The translations under genes and the position numbers were made by a program. A model generated the notes under the pieces. The model did not search any database and was not told where the DNA came from. It saw only the letters and a list, made by a program, of their open reading frames with translations. Positions 25,930-36,062 of a DNA stretch of 64,000 bases are shown here, piece by piece (within the stretch, counting starts at the first letter, position 1; each line of letters opens with the position of its first letter). Source of the stretch: Arthrobacter rhizophilus (lineage in GTDB: Bacteria > Actinomycetota > Actinomycetes > Actinomycetales > Micrococcaceae); assembly GCF_026241105.1 (NCBI RefSeq), contig NZ_JAPFFT010000004.1, forward strand, positions 62,001 through 126,000, written 5' to 3'.

Positions 25930-25955
25930 GGAATATTCGACGCCGCCATGGGGTT
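25930..25955 (+). promoter_or_regulatory. SigR/SigH-type promoter for trxBA
   Basis: GGAAT (25930-25934), an 18-base spacer and GTT (25953-25955) match the consensus of thiol-oxidative-stress sigma factors SigR (Streptomyces) and SigH (Mycobacterium), whose regulon includes trxBA. It is 60 bases upstream of the trxB start. Confidence 0.6.
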
Positions 25956-26015
25956 GTGCCATGTGGCCGGCCGCGATAATCCGGTGCATCGACTAAGGAA
26001 GAGGTTCACCCAACA

Positions 26016-26972
26016 GTGAGCAACGCAGAAAACACCGCGTCCCAAGTACGTGATGTCATCATCGTAGGCTCCGGGCCTGCCGGATACACGGCGGCCGTCT
26101 ACACGGCACGCGCCAACATGAACCCGCTGCTCATCGCCGGTTCTGTGACTGCCGGTGGCGAACTGATGAACACAACAGACGTCGAAAACTACCCAGGATT
26201 CCCTGACGGCGTCATGGGACCCGATCTCATGGAGAACTTCGAGAAGCAGGCGGCGCGCTTCGGGACCGAGATCCAGTTCGAGGATGTCACCGAACTAGAT
26301 CTCGACGGCGACATCAAGACCGTGACCATCGGCACGGGGGAGACCTTCAAGGCTCGGGCGGTCATTCTGTCGACCGGTTCCGCCTACCGGGAACTCGGCC
26401 TGGCGAACGAAAAGCGTCTCTCCGGCCACGGCGTGAGCTGGTGTGCAACCTGTGACGGTTTCTTCTTCAAGGACCAGGACATTGCAGTGATCGGTGGCGG
26501 TGACTCGGCCATGGAGGAGGCACTCTTCCTCACCAAGTTCGCCAAGTCCGTCACCGTGGTGCACCGCCGAGACACGCTGAAGGCTTCCAAGATCATGGGC
26601 GATCGTGCCCAGGCACACGAGAAGATCAACTTCGTGTGGAACACCGCCGTGGAGGACGTCATCGGCGGTGACAAGGTGACCGGCTTGAAGCTGAAGAACC
26701 TCGTGGACGGTACCGAGTCCGAACTCTCCGTCACTGGCGTTTTCGTGGCCATCGGTAATGACCCCCGCACGGGACTGGTGAAGGGCACACTTGAGCTGTC
26801 CCCAGAAGGCACCATCGCCGTCGAGGGCCGCAGTTCCAAGACGAGCATCAAGGGCGTCTTCGCTGCCGGCGACGTCGTCGACCCCACCTACCGGCAGGCC
26901 ATTACGGCCGCGGGTTCCGGGTGTGTCGCGGCCTTGGACGTCGAACACTATCTTGCAGACCTGCACGCCTAA
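26016..26972 (+). CDS. trxB: thioredoxin-disulfide reductase
   Basis: A 318-residue low-molecular-weight thioredoxin reductase, which passes electrons from NADPH via FAD to thioredoxin. The FAD motif IVGSGPAGYTAAVYTARA is at the N-terminus, the redox centre is CATC in SWCATCDGFFF (Cys143/Cys146), the NADPH motif is VIGGGDSAMEEA, and the C-terminal FAD motif FAAGDVVDPTYRQAITAAGSG is complete. The start is GTG at 26016. trxA follows after 36 bases, so the reductase and its substrate are made from one message, probably under a thiol-stress sigma factor. Confidence 0.96.
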   Translation: MSNAENTASQVRDVIIVGSGPAGYTAAVYTARANMNPLLIAGSVTAGGELMNTTDVENYPGFPDGVMGPDLMENFEKQAARFGTEIQFEDVTELDLDGDIKTVTIGTGETFKARAVILSTGSAYRELGLANEKRLSGHGVSWCATCDGFFFKDQDIAVIGGGDSAMEEALFLTKFAKSVTVVHRRDTLKASKIMGDRAQAHEKINFVWNTAVEDVIGGDKVTGLKLKNLVDGTESELSVTGVFVAIGNDPRTGLVKGTLELSPEGTIAVEGRSSKTSIKGVFAAGDVVDPTYRQAITAAGSGCVAALDVEHYLADLHA

Positions 26973-27008
26973 TCGGCACAGCAGCCATCCATTCGAAGGG
27001 AAAAAATT

Positions 27009-27335
27009 ATGAGCAACGCTAAAGACGTTACCGACGCCAGTTTCAGCACCGACGTCCTGGCCGCTGAAAAGCCGGTCATCGTGGACTTCTGGGCAGAGTG
27101 GTGCGGCCCGTGCCGTAAGTTGGGTCCGATCCTCGACGAGATCTCGGTTGAATACGGAGACAAGGTTGACGTCGTCAAGCTGAACGTCGACGACAACCCG
27201 GCCATCGCCGCAGAGTACGGCATCACGTCAATTCCTGCCGTGTACCTCTTCAGTGGGGGAGAAGTGAAGAGCACGGTTATCGGTGCCAAGCCGAAGCAGT
27301 TCTTCGAAAAGGAATTTGAGTCCGTCCTGTCCTAA
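27009..27335 (+). CDS. trxA: thioredoxin
   Basis: A 108-residue thioredoxin with the active site WCGPC (Cys32/Cys35), preceded by IVDFWAEWCGPC and followed by the cis-proline loop ITSIPAVYLF. It reduces protein disulfides in the cytoplasm and is recycled by the TrxB encoded just upstream. Normal length, no signal peptide. A hairpin terminator follows at 27375, marking the end of the trxBA operon and the left border of the gene-free region. Confidence 0.96.
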   Translation: MSNAKDVTDASFSTDVLAAEKPVIVDFWAEWCGPCRKLGPILDEISVEYGDKVDVVKLNVDDNPAIAAEYGITSIPAVYLFSGGEVKSTVIGAKPKQFFEKEFESVLS

Positions 27336-27374
27336 GGCTCGAGCGCCGCACTTTGGTGGCGCTTCCGGACTCAG

Positions 27375-27414
27375 CCGGTGGTTCCCGCTTATGAGCAGGA
27401 TCCACCGGTTTTTT
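27375..27414 (+). terminator. rho-independent terminator after trxA
   Basis: CCGGTGG (27375-27381) and CCACCGG (27402-27408) pair across a 20-base loop and are followed by six T residues (27409-27414). Confidence 0.8.
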
Positions 27415-27815
27415 CGTGCCCGCGTCTTCTGGTTGCGGAGTCTTTTCGTGCCCTCCGATCCAGGTATCCCTTAATCGCGTTGCCGATCCCGTTGTTGGTG
27501 TATTGGCTTGATGTTCGAGCGATGGCAAGGAGGTCCACTACTCGCGTTGATCGCTAAGTTCACGCCGAGAACCCTATTTCGATTTCTAAACCTAGGAATT
27601 TTGAGCGGGAAGTGCCCAGCCGCAAGATGGCGTTCCGCCTATCTGGGGTAGGGCAGCGATGGGCTGTAATGCGGTAGCGTCTGTGGTTTGCCGCCCAGAA
27701 TTGATCGTCTCCCTGGTTTCCAGGGCTCTTGCGAAGCCTCTAGCCAAATCCTTATGTCCGTCCAGGGATGGATTCCCCTTGCTTTCGTGCAAATGGCCTT
27801 TTGGATTGAGGAGCC

Positions 27816-27831
27816 GGTTTCACATGAAACA
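27816..27831. other. parS: parS-like site (degenerate)
   Basis: GGTTTCACATGAAACA differs from the ParB-binding consensus TGTTTCACGTGAAACA at two positions, one of them in the central CG. It lies 83 bases left of a better site and may be a weak or decayed copy. Confidence 0.5.
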
Positions 27832-27913
27832 GTGCAGGGCGCTGCCGATGTATCTAGACGCACCTCGGCCCTTAGGTTTGTACGACAAATTGGTGCGGAA
27901 CCTGTTTATGCAC

Positions 27914-27929
27914 TGTTTCACGTGAAACG
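27914..27929. other. parS: parS site
   Basis: TGTTTCACGTGAAACG matches the 16-bp ParB-binding palindrome except for the last base. Confidence 0.85.
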
Positions 27930-28244
27930 TCCATGTTCGCTGCAGTCGCCGTTCTCCAAGTTCATCGATCCAAGGGCCGGCCAGGGGGCGGCGCTGCTCC
28001 CGGGCTCTCCAAGCGCGATGCTCCAGATGTTGTCCTCGTATCCAGTGGTGAACGGGGAGTGACGCACAGATCCCTGGCTGGTGTGGACAGTTGTGCCCGG
28101 CTGTGTCTACGCCCATCTCTACGCCCATAATCATGCGAACGCATCGAAGACTAGGTGATTCATCTCGTAGCCAGGTTAGGTAGACGAACTACCCAAGGCT
28201 CGTCCATGCGTACCCGCCGTAACTACGCACCACCTTCTCCTACT

Positions 28245-28260
28245 TGTTTCACGTGAAACA
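28245..28260. other. parS: parS site (perfect)
   Basis: TGTTTCACGTGAAACA is an exact match to the consensus bacterial parS palindrome. Confidence 0.92.
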
Positions 28261-28955
28261 ACGCATGCGTGTGGCGCGGGAGCGGCGCCGGGGACAGAGA
28301 CAGCGTCACGCACCTAGTAGCCTCTCATGATCGAAGCTTCCGTCTGACCTAGCCAGTCAATTGCCGGAAAGGGGTGCCGTTGTGAGCTTGATGCAACAGG
28401 ACAGCGGGAATGGATGTTGACGTAAGCCAAAGAAGGAGACGCCCTCGCAGCCTTGAGCGGCTCCCACTCCACACAACCGCAATGCCTGTAGAGGACTACC
28501 CTGAGGCTCGGGTGACAGACTGGTGACCGTCCGAGCCGAAAATCCGCCAGCCACACACGTATTTCGAACATTCACGGGCGAAGCTAAACAGGCCTCCAAA
28601 CCACTCCACCCCTTCGGCTTAGAACAGCCGCCAGCGCTCCCAGCTCCTATTCCGCGCGTCCACGACTTCTGCGGACTGTAGAACGCATGCCTTGCACTGA
28701 CCAAGGAGCGAGCCCCAATAGCCCACTGAATTGGTCCAAAATAAGGCCTGGTTTCAGAGGGATATGAAAATGAATACAAAATAGCCTGTTTCTTGAATGC
28801 GAAAGCAAATCTGAGTGCTTCGATCCGTCCGCACTCTACTGGGGAGGCATCGCCAGTTCCTGCGGACCCCTATTGACCTTCATGGGAATGCATCGTGGTC
28901 TTCAGAGACCAGTGATGGACTAGAGTGGCTAATTCAACATCGCCATTCTTTGCTC

Positions 28956-29030
28956 GCAGCGTAGTGTCCGCAGCGTAGTGTCCGCAGCGTAGTGTCCGCA
29001 GCGTAGTGTCCGCAGCGTAGTGTCCGCAGC
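28956..29030. repeat. 14-bp tandem repeat, five full units
   Basis: The unit GCAGCGTAGTGTCC is repeated without change at 28956, 28970, 28984, 28998 and 29012, followed by a partial GCAGC. The period is not a multiple of three, so it does not encode a regular peptide repeat. It lies inside the gene-free parS region. Confidence 0.95.
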
Positions 29031-30456
29031 GGCCCGCCGTCCGTCGCGGCCCGATGTTCATCGTGCCCTGGCGTTTGTTAACCGCAGGAGGCGGGGATAC
29101 CAAATCATGAGACTCGCACTGACCCTAGGTCCTGAAAGCCAGCACCTTTCGCGCAAATGAGCCCTACATCTCGACAAATCCAAAGGAGCAGTGGCAGCAT
29201 TCCAAGGAGCTCTGGCCCCAGAACGCGGTAGACCGCCGCCGGCTTCTGACGGTTCTGCCGGCACCGCGATGGCCATCGTTAGAGCTGGAAGAAGAACAGG
29301 CCTGCGCCCCAGGCGAGCACTGCCGCGATCGCCTCGAGAACGAGTACGTGATTCCGCGCCCGTCACTAACATCCACCGGTGTTCCTTTTGCACCCGCACC
29401 CGACAGTACGTGTATGTCCGCGCGATCAGAGTGGCGTCCGTTGGACATCCCTGACATTGAGCGCGAGTCGATCACATCGTTCGCGAGGCTTCCTGTGGGT
29501 GGCCGGGAACAGTCGTACCCTCCTGAGCTGGGAGACACTCGACGCGTCCAATACTCAGATCACCTCCGCGATCCGGCGATAGCGGGGGCCGGATACCGTC
29601 CCGATCCAGCAGACCGGAATCCCCCGGCCTAGCTACCGGGGCCACGCAGAGCCCGTACACCTCGCAGACTCACAAAGCTCGAACCCGATCCATCCGCGGT
29701 CTGAGGGGCAGTAGCTCGCCGATCAATCAGGCTCATTGTCAGCACGAAATTCGGAGTCTCCGGGACCTACGCTGGCGCGAACGCCCCGTCCACATCTAAC
29801 GGCATCCATGTGGAGGCTCGGGACAACCGATGTTCCGCCTTGAGCAGCTGAGTGACCGTAACGTTGGGCAAACCGACGGCACCGGCCACTCGGTGTCGGC
29901 CCAAGGAAGCAGTCCGAAACTTCTCGCCCCATGCTTTGGGGCCATCCAGGGATGAGTCGCTCATGAGTGCACGGTCGAGCTCTGATTCCGCCAAGAGTGC
30001 GCAGCATCAAACGCCGGCTGCTGGCTGGCAGAGCTCACTGAACCAATGTCGCCGTGAGTCGCCCCCCGGGAATGAACGACCCCGGACCGGAACCTTACGG
30101 GATGAGACTTGGCCAAGTCTGTGGGATCACGGCTCTCACGGCGGGCCGTCTTCCGTGCGATCTACTCCCTCGAACACGGCTCGGTATCAGAGTCGACCGG
30201 CACGCTCTGGGCCTACCGGTCTCAGCCAACACAGAGATGATCCCGAGGAAGATCTACCCAGAGTCGACAGACCGCATCCATGTCAGCAACCGAACACTCG
30301 GCCGGGTGAGCGTCGCGGCGGCTTGCGCAGCCACAAGAGTTGCGGATGGACTCCACATCTGGCAGACACACCGGCGCCTCCTGCGGGCACTGAGGGTCCT
30401 CGCTTCTTGTTTTCGATACGGAAGTCCCCGGCGCATAATGTCATCAGCGTGGTCAC

Positions 30457-30472
30457 CGTTTCACGTGAAACA
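30457..30472. other. parS: parS site
   Basis: CGTTTCACGTGAAACA matches the parS consensus at 15 of 16 positions (first base differs). Confidence 0.85.
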
Positions 30473-30640
30473 TCGGCGGATCGCGGTGCTGGCAGTCCTT
30501 CAGCACCAACCTCGCCACTTCCTCACTCCCAGCTGCCGACCAGACTCGCCGCCTCATGGTCCAACAGAGGATGTGCGCTGGTGCCAACTACATTCACATC
30601 TGAGGAAGATATCCACCGATCGACCTAAAGTTATTCACAT

Positions 30641-30667
30641 AGTTATCCACAGCGATATCCACCGGGC
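30641..30667. repeat. 27-bp direct repeat with DnaA box, copy 1
   Basis: This segment, beginning AGTTATCCACAGCGATATCC, is repeated exactly at 30972-30998. It contains a perfect DnaA box TTATCCACA (30643-30651) and a GATATC palindrome. A TTATTCACA near-box lies ten bases upstream and a further GATATCCACCG occurs near 30608. Confidence 0.9.
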
Positions 30668-30852
30668 AGAAGGATGTGGATAGCCGTCCATCCGCCTGGG
30701 CAAAACCCGCGGCGTCCGAGGGCGGGTGTACGACTGCAAGTGCAATACAAGATCAATCCTCCGATTAGGCCGAAGCTGCGTTCAGAAGCGCGAAAATTGG
30801 GCAAAAAGCGATTCAAAACGGACAATTTTGCCGAGTTCAGGTTCTGCAGTCT

Positions 30853-30868
30853 TGTTTCACGTGAAACA
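30853..30868. other. parS: parS site (perfect)
   Basis: TGTTTCACGTGAAACA, an exact consensus match, lies between the two copies of the 27-bp DnaA-box repeat. Confidence 0.92.
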
Positions 30869-30971
30869 TGACGCCAAGGTGTTCAAGTTGGCCGAAACTC
30901 GAGGCGCGGACCAAACGGAAGGTGACAGATCTGAGACCCCGATATTCAAGCAACAGACAAGCTATCAACAA

Positions 30972-30998
30972 AGTTATCCACAGCGATATCCACCGGGC
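30972..30998. repeat. 27-bp direct repeat with DnaA box, copy 2
   Basis: Exact second copy of 30641-30667, 331 bp downstream, with DnaA box TTATCCACA at 30974-30982. Confidence 0.9.
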
Positions 30999-32713
30999 TG
31001 CTCATGCTTTTCAACAGCCAGCCAGCAGGCCCACTGGGCCACACGAACGGCTACATTAGATCTAACCCGTTGCTGTACTTCCGATGCTCATTTACAATTC
31101 TTGCCGCACTGGGAGAACGTCTGTGCCCCTAAGACTGGCAATAGCAGCCTCGAACAAACCGCGGATGGGGTCCTCGCAAAGTCCCGGACCGGAGCCGGGA
31201 TGACTTCGAAGGAATCTCCGCTCGAACCTCATAGCGCTCAATGATGGAAGCCCAGCGCGCACTGACAGCTCGCCGCTAACGCGCCGTCCTGGCCAAGAAG
31301 CCCAACGGAACGGAGCACCACCAACTGGTGTAGGCATGGGGACAACAGACAGTGTCCTAATCCGCAAGCATCCGAGATCGATCGCAAGGGACTGGGCCGG
31401 GCGCTGCGGGCGGCCTACCTCTCCGGCCCCACAGGCCGCTCTTCTTGCCGAGCTCAAACAGGTGTGGGGGAGTGAACGATCTCTGGGCGAAGGACTCGAT
31501 CTCGCAAAACCAAGGCGGCGAGCACACAAATGCTTGCCGTCGCCGCTCGAGACGATCAACTTCACCCCACTACTACCCGCGACCATTACGCGCGGGTCAC
31601 GTGCCCAACCTTGGCTGCTCCAAGAACGCCTAGCCCAAATCCCTTGGAGGAGCCGCCATCGTTGTGCCAGGTTGGGACAACACGACCGAGCCTTGGCTGG
31701 ACCCCGTCTGAGCCCAAGGAACCTGACAGGTACCACAAGCACCAACGCATCAAGGACAAGGTGGCGCCGTGGAGTCGGACGCTCCATAGGGCGCACCAAC
31801 TCTCGGCTCTGGCGAAGAGAATTTGGCTACAGTCGGCCTAGCCAGGCAACGTCGAACAGCAAACACCCAGCGGGTTCGACGTGCAGCCAATCCATGGTCG
31901 GGTGGGAGTGCTTGGCCGGAGGACCACCAGAATCTGGAACCCGAGGAACGGAACGAGCACTCCGAGCAGATGAAGCCGGCGGGAGGCTGACCAGGGTCAC
32001 CGACGCCCAACTCGCGCCCTCAGCCTGCCGGCACAGCCCTCAAGAACCCCTGTTCCAAACATCACGGTTGTCGTCCCACAATCGCATCTGGTAAGGCGCA
32101 CATGACCGCGCCGCGGAGGTCCGCAGGCGGTCGCGCACAGAAGCGCAACGAGCAGAAGCAACGAGCGCCGAGTGTCCGACATCGGCTGGCAAACAGGGGC
32201 GGCCAGGCACAGGCGACCAGGCACAGGCGGTCGGGGACGGGGACGCCGAGTCCATTCTCGACTCCGGCGCAGTTCTGGCAAAGGGAAATTGTAGCGAGGC
32301 ATAGTTCTGGATTTGAGTCCCGAAGCCTTCGCTTCCCATGATTCAAAAGGAAGTTTCTAACCCACCAGGAATCCAAGGGAGTCGGATCCCGGGAGTGTTG
32401 GCGTCAGGAACGGGAACAGTGGACAAAGCAGTCGGACTCAACGCTGCGGTGGTGGGCTGTCCAGAAAAGGCAGGGCCAACAGAATCAGGGCCGGCGCAGA
32501 GTCTTTTTGAAGATGGAAAGTCCAGGGCCTCCAGAAACGCGGAAGCTCTCATCCCATCGAGGATGAGTACATGAACTAGATCGAACGCTAAGTCGTCCAT
32601 CCAGTCACCTCTTGGCGGACCAGCCCATAACGGCCGTCGCTATACTGCGAGCGAACTCCCAGTTCCGCACAGGGGAATCTTCATGGGTCAGTGTTGTAAA
32701 CCTTCAACGTGAC

Positions 32714-32729
32714 TGCTTCACGTGAAACA
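32714..32729. other. parS: parS site
   Basis: TGCTTCACGTGAAACA matches the parS consensus except for the third base. Confidence 0.85.
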
Positions 32730-33042
32730 TAGATCCGGACCATCAACTTCCGAACGACGACTCCCAGGGGATGCCTCCGGCTTGTGAAGCAACCGCCCGC
32801 AGCCAATAGCATCCTAGTTGAGAGGCACGACGCAGACGGGTCTCAGGTGGGGGAGAAGCATCGGAACCGGCTTCCTCCGCCAGCAGCTTTCGTAGTCCAA
32901 TGAGCAGTCGGGGCATGCGGGGAATATTCTTTTCAGCGGTCGTCGGAATCTGCCCCCAACAAACAACTCATGGAACGCCGGCCAAAGGGATAAGGCTACT
33001 TGGGATTCCTCGACCGCGATACCCGGGGGGAGTCCCCGAAAG

Positions 33043-33058
33043 TGTTTCACGTGAAACG
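33043..33058. other. parS: parS site
   Basis: TGTTTCACGTGAAACG matches the parS consensus except for the last base. Confidence 0.87.
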
Positions 33059-33417
33059 CAAGAGCGCGGTCTGACCGATTGTGGCCATTTTGGCATGGAA
33101 CCCCAGGTTGGCTTCGGCGACCTGCATCCTGGACATCCACTGGGCACGGCGAGAATCCGCGCGCAATCCGCCGCGGTAAATAGTCCTGCAGAGAATGATC
33201 GCGTCACCAGCACCCTCGCAGACACACCAGAACATCAATAACGCGCCCACACCTCAACTCACCGCAAGTTTGAAAGTAGCGGCCACCCACCCGGGAGACC
33301 CCGAAATGGGACGCGCGTGCCTACCGTCTATCCCACGCTCCCACACCCTGATCGCCGAAAGCCAAGGGCACCGATGGAAGAGTACCTCCACCAATCGCAA
33401 CGCCACAGTACAACCAC

Positions 33418-33433
33418 CGTTTCACGTGAAACA
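33418..33433. other. parS: parS site
   Basis: CGTTTCACGTGAAACA matches the parS consensus except for the first base; it lies about 230 bases beyond the 3' end of parB. Confidence 0.87.
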
Positions 33434-33661
33434 CCTGCCACCGCCCCGAGGCGTAACGGGGCCGCTCGCAGAAACGAACGCGCGCGACCTGCTCCGAGGC
33501 CGCCATCAACGAGGTAACGCACGCACCGATAGATCTCAGCACGCGAACGCCCCAGAGTGCCCCAAAAAACCATACTGGGCCCTTTGCCCCCAACAATCCT
33601 GACAAAGAAAATGAGGCCTGCTTCCTCAGAAGCAAACCCCATTCCATAGAGACCAGACAGA

Positions 33662-34852
33662 CTAGCCTTCGGCGTCGGGCGACAACACATCCATGATGCG
33701 GTTGAGGTCCTCGACACTCGCAAATTCGATGCTGACCCGTCCCTTGCGTGCACCCAACGTGATCTTCACGTTGGTGTCTAAACGATCCGAGAGAGACGAA
33801 GCAAGGTAATCCAGGCGCTCGTGGCGTGCATTGGGCCGCGGGATGCTGTTCTTAGGCGGAACCGTAGGATCCTGGTACAGTGCCACGGCTTCTTCAGTAG
33901 CGCGAACAGACATCCCTTCGGCGACGATCTTCTGTGCGAGTCGTTCCATGGCAGCGGCGTCCGGCAATGCGAGCAATGCGCGGGCATGACCCGCCGACAG
34001 CACACTGGCTGCAACGCGACGTTGAACCAAAGGAGGAAGCTTGAGAAGACGAATGGTGTTGGACACCTGCGGACGCGACCGTCCAATACGATCAGCCAAC
34101 TGCTCGTGGGTAGTACCGAAATCCTCAAGCAACTGCTGGTACGCAGCTGCCTCTTCCAGGGGGTTCAGTTGACTACGGTGGAGGTTCTCCAGCAGAGCAT
34201 CGCGAAGCAGGTCATCGTCATTCGTGTCACGGACGATCGCCGGGATCGTTTCGAGGCCGGCGGCCTGAACTGCCCTCCATCGTCGCTCACCCATGACCAG
34301 TTCATACGGTTCTCCACCCTTTTCGGTTGAAGTACGTACAACAATTGGCTGGAGGACGCCGATTTCCTTGACGGAGTGAACCAGCTCCGCCATGTCGTCC
34401 TCATCGAAGACGCTGCGCGGCTGTTTGCGGTTGGGGTGGATGTCACCGACGGGAATTTCGGCGAAACGCGCACCTGGAACCTCGACCAGCTCAACCTTCG
34501 GCGCGTCCACAGGAAGAGTTTCGGAAACGGCGTCTCCCGCAGCATCGGAACTCGCTGCCTCCGCTGCGGCTGGTTTTGACGTGACGGAGATCTCCGCTGA
34601 CAGCGACTTCGCCGCGGGAGTCTTTGCCGCCGTCGAACTCTTAGACGAAGATCCTCGTGAGGGAGAGCTCTTCGCTACCTCCGTCTCAAGCACCTGCGGA
34701 CTATCCACCGTCTCTGGTGCCTTGCGCGCCTCGGGAAAGAAGAGGTCCACAGGGCGCGATGCCGGAACGCCATTGCCCGATGCACCAGCCGAAGCGGAGC
34801 TGGGAATGAGAGCCCCAAGACCCCTACCCAGGCCTCGTCGCTTTTCGCTCAT
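33662..34852 (-). CDS. parB: chromosome-partitioning protein ParB
   Basis: A 396-residue ParB. The N-terminus [15 protein letters not shown] is the ParA-interacting segment; a 100-residue Ser/Ala/Glu-rich linker follows. The CTPase/arginine patch is [20 protein letters not shown] with [13 protein letters not shown], and the helix-turn-helix that reads parS follows ([20 protein letters not shown]). It binds the parS sites in this window, slides as a CTP clamp and guides segregation and SMC loading. ATG 34852 has GGAGGGA nine bases upstream. A 67-base gap separates it from parA, with which it is co-directional. Confidence 0.95.
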   Translation of the reverse strand: MSEKRRGLGRGLGALIPSSASAGASGNGVPASRPVDLFFPEARKAPETVDSPQVLETEVAKSSPSRGSSSKSSTAAKTPAAKSLSAEISVTSKPAAAEAASSDAAGDAVSETLPVDAPKVELVEVPGARFAEIPVGDIHPNRKQPRSVFDEDDMAELVHSVKEIGVLQPIVVRTSTEKGGEPYELVMGERRWRAVQAAGLETIPAIVRDTNDDDLLRDALLENLHRSQLNPLEEAAAYQQLLEDFGTTHEQLADRIGRSRPQVSNTIRLLKLPPLVQRRVAASVLSAGHARALLALPDAAAMERLAQKIVAEGMSVRATEEAVALYQDPTVPPKNSIPRPNARHERLDYLASSLSDRLDTNVKITLGARKGRVSIEFASVEDLNRIMDVLSPDAEG

Positions 34853-34919
34853 TAGTATGTCCCTCCGGTGGAATGGCAAGAATGGAGCCCGCCAAGGATG
34901 TTGCAGTGATTCAGAAAGT

Positions 34920-35804
34920 CTAGCGCTCGGCGATTTCCGTGGCGGCTTCCATGTAGGACAACGCGCCGCTGGATGACGGATCGTAAGTCATCACCGTCTG
35001 TTGGTAGCTCGGGGCCTCTGAGATTCGCACAGAGCGCGGAACCACAGCGCCGAGAACCTGCTCCGGGAAATGCTGGCGAACTTCCGACGCTACCTGCGCG
35101 GCAAGATTCGTGCGTCCGTCATACATCGTCAGCAGAATGGTGGAAACGACCAGATCCGCATTGAGGTGCTTCTGGATCATTTCAATGTTCTTGAGGAGCT
35201 GGCTAAGGCCCTCCAAGGCGTAGTACTCGCACTGGATGGGAATGAGTACCTCGCTGGCCGCGCAGAAGGCGTTGACGGTTAGCAGGCCGAGGCTCGGCGG
35301 GCAGTCGATGAAGATGAAGTCCAAGCGGCCTTCACCATTCTTCGCGCGTTCCTTCGAGTACACATCGATTGCACGGCGCAGACGCTGTTCACGTGCAACA
35401 AGGGAGACCAACTCAATTTCGGCGCCGGCCAAGTGAATCGTAGCCGGTGCACAGATGAGATTGGGAATGTCGGGGCAAGGAGCCACCACGTCGCGCAGGG
35501 GCAGGTCATTGATCAGCACATCGTAGATGCTGTCGACATCGGCGTGGTGCTCAATGCCAAGAGCGGTGGATGCATTGCCCTGTGGGTCAATGTCGATCAC
35601 CAGGACATTGAGTCCTGCGGAAGCCAGAGCGGCGGCGATGTTGACCGTAGTGGTGGTCTTTCCCACCCCACCTTTTTGATTGGAGACCGTGAAAATACGG
35701 GTGTTCTCCGGCTTGGGAAGTTCGCGCCCCAACAGCCGTTCCCGGCGTCGGGTCTCGTTCGCGAGCTGGCGCGCAATCGGGCTGGAGTCGTCGATAGAGT
35801 CCAT
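34920..35804 (-). CDS. parA: chromosome-partitioning ATPase ParA
   Basis: A 294-residue ParA/Soj ATPase. The deviant Walker A motif is [16 protein letters not shown], Walker A' is [12 protein letters not shown] and Walker B is [13 protein letters not shown]. It forms nucleoid-bound dimers that pull ParB-parS complexes apart. The ATG at 35804 was chosen because GGAAG lies just upstream and conserved sequence starts after about 45 residues; a much longer frame to 35981 would place a perfect parS site inside the coding sequence and lacks similarity. Confidence 0.94.
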   Translation of the reverse strand: MDSIDDSSPIARQLANETRRRERLLGRELPKPENTRIFTVSNQKGGVGKTTTTVNIAAALASAGLNVLVIDIDPQGNASTALGIEHHADVDSIYDVLINDLPLRDVVAPCPDIPNLICAPATIHLAGAEIELVSLVAREQRLRRAIDVYSKERAKNGEGRLDFIFIDCPPSLGLLTVNAFCAASEVLIPIQCEYYALEGLSQLLKNIEMIQKHLNADLVVSTILLTMYDGRTNLAAQVASEVRQHFPEQVLGAVVPRSVRISEAPSYQQTVMTYDPSSSGALSYMEAATEIAER

Positions 35805-35828
35805 GACGTTGTCGCTTCCAACAATCAA

Positions 35829-35844
35829 TGTTTCACGTGAAACA
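35829..35844. other. parS: parS site (perfect) upstream of parA
   Basis: TGTTTCACGTGAAACA lies 24 bases before the parA start codon, in the rsmG-parA gap. It could serve both segregation and ParB-dependent control of parAB. Confidence 0.92.
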
Positions 35845-36062
35845 GCGGCATTTGCAACCAAATTCGTGCGTATAAGCGCAGATTCAAACGACGCCGAGGG
35901 CGCAGCCATTGCCCTCGCGGACCCCAGGGAAATAAACGGCGGGATCCGCTGCGTGGAGGTTTCGCTACTGCCCACTGTCACACTCTCACTCTCATTCGGC
36001 TCTAGCTGCCGTTCTCTAGCTTAACCGCTCAGCTGCGGACACGCGGGACACAGCGCCGAAAG

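Larger units (their letters stand above)
27415..33661. other. 6.2-kb region without convincing genes, carrying the parS cluster
   Basis: Between the trxBA terminator and parB no reading frame shows recognisable domains, a good ribosome site with matching start, or protein-like composition; the long open frames here have Arg/Pro/Ser-rich random-like translations and overlap one another on both strands. The DNA looks less GC-rich than the flanks. It contains eight parS-like sites, a 14-bp tandem repeat and a 27-bp direct repeat with DnaA boxes. One plus-strand AAGGAGGT near 27527 is followed only by a poorly spaced TTG. I see no rRNA, tRNA or transposase. It is best described as centromeric DNA, possibly with decayed genes. 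Confidence 0.7.

Noticed and set aside
27527..27640. AAGGAGGT site followed by a short TTG frame after trxA
   Set aside because: Spacing to the TTG is too long (about 12 bases) and the 34-codon product has no recognisable features.
28870..29103. Minus-strand frame with a repeating Ala-Asp-Thr-Leu pattern
   Set aside because: The pattern is simply the translation of the 14-bp tandem repeat shifting through frames.
29767..29994. Minus-strand 75-codon frame with somewhat protein-like composition
   Set aside because: Starts only at TTG without a ribosome site; no recognised family. A decayed gene fragment cannot be excluded.
29852..30628. Long plus-strand open frame over a parS site
   Set aside because: No family resemblance, no ribosome site, random-like composition and a parS palindrome in its middle.
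31336..32094. Long plus-strand open frame (about 250 codons) in the gene-free region
   Set aside because: The translation is Arg/Pro/Ser-rich with no domain, lacks a ribosome site and overlaps an equally long minus-strand frame (31092-31799) of the same quality; both look like chance frames in GC-rich DNA.
32262..32340. TTTGAGTCCCGAAG resembling a tRNA T-arm and 3' end
   Set aside because: The T stem does not pair and no anticodon arm can be folded upstream.
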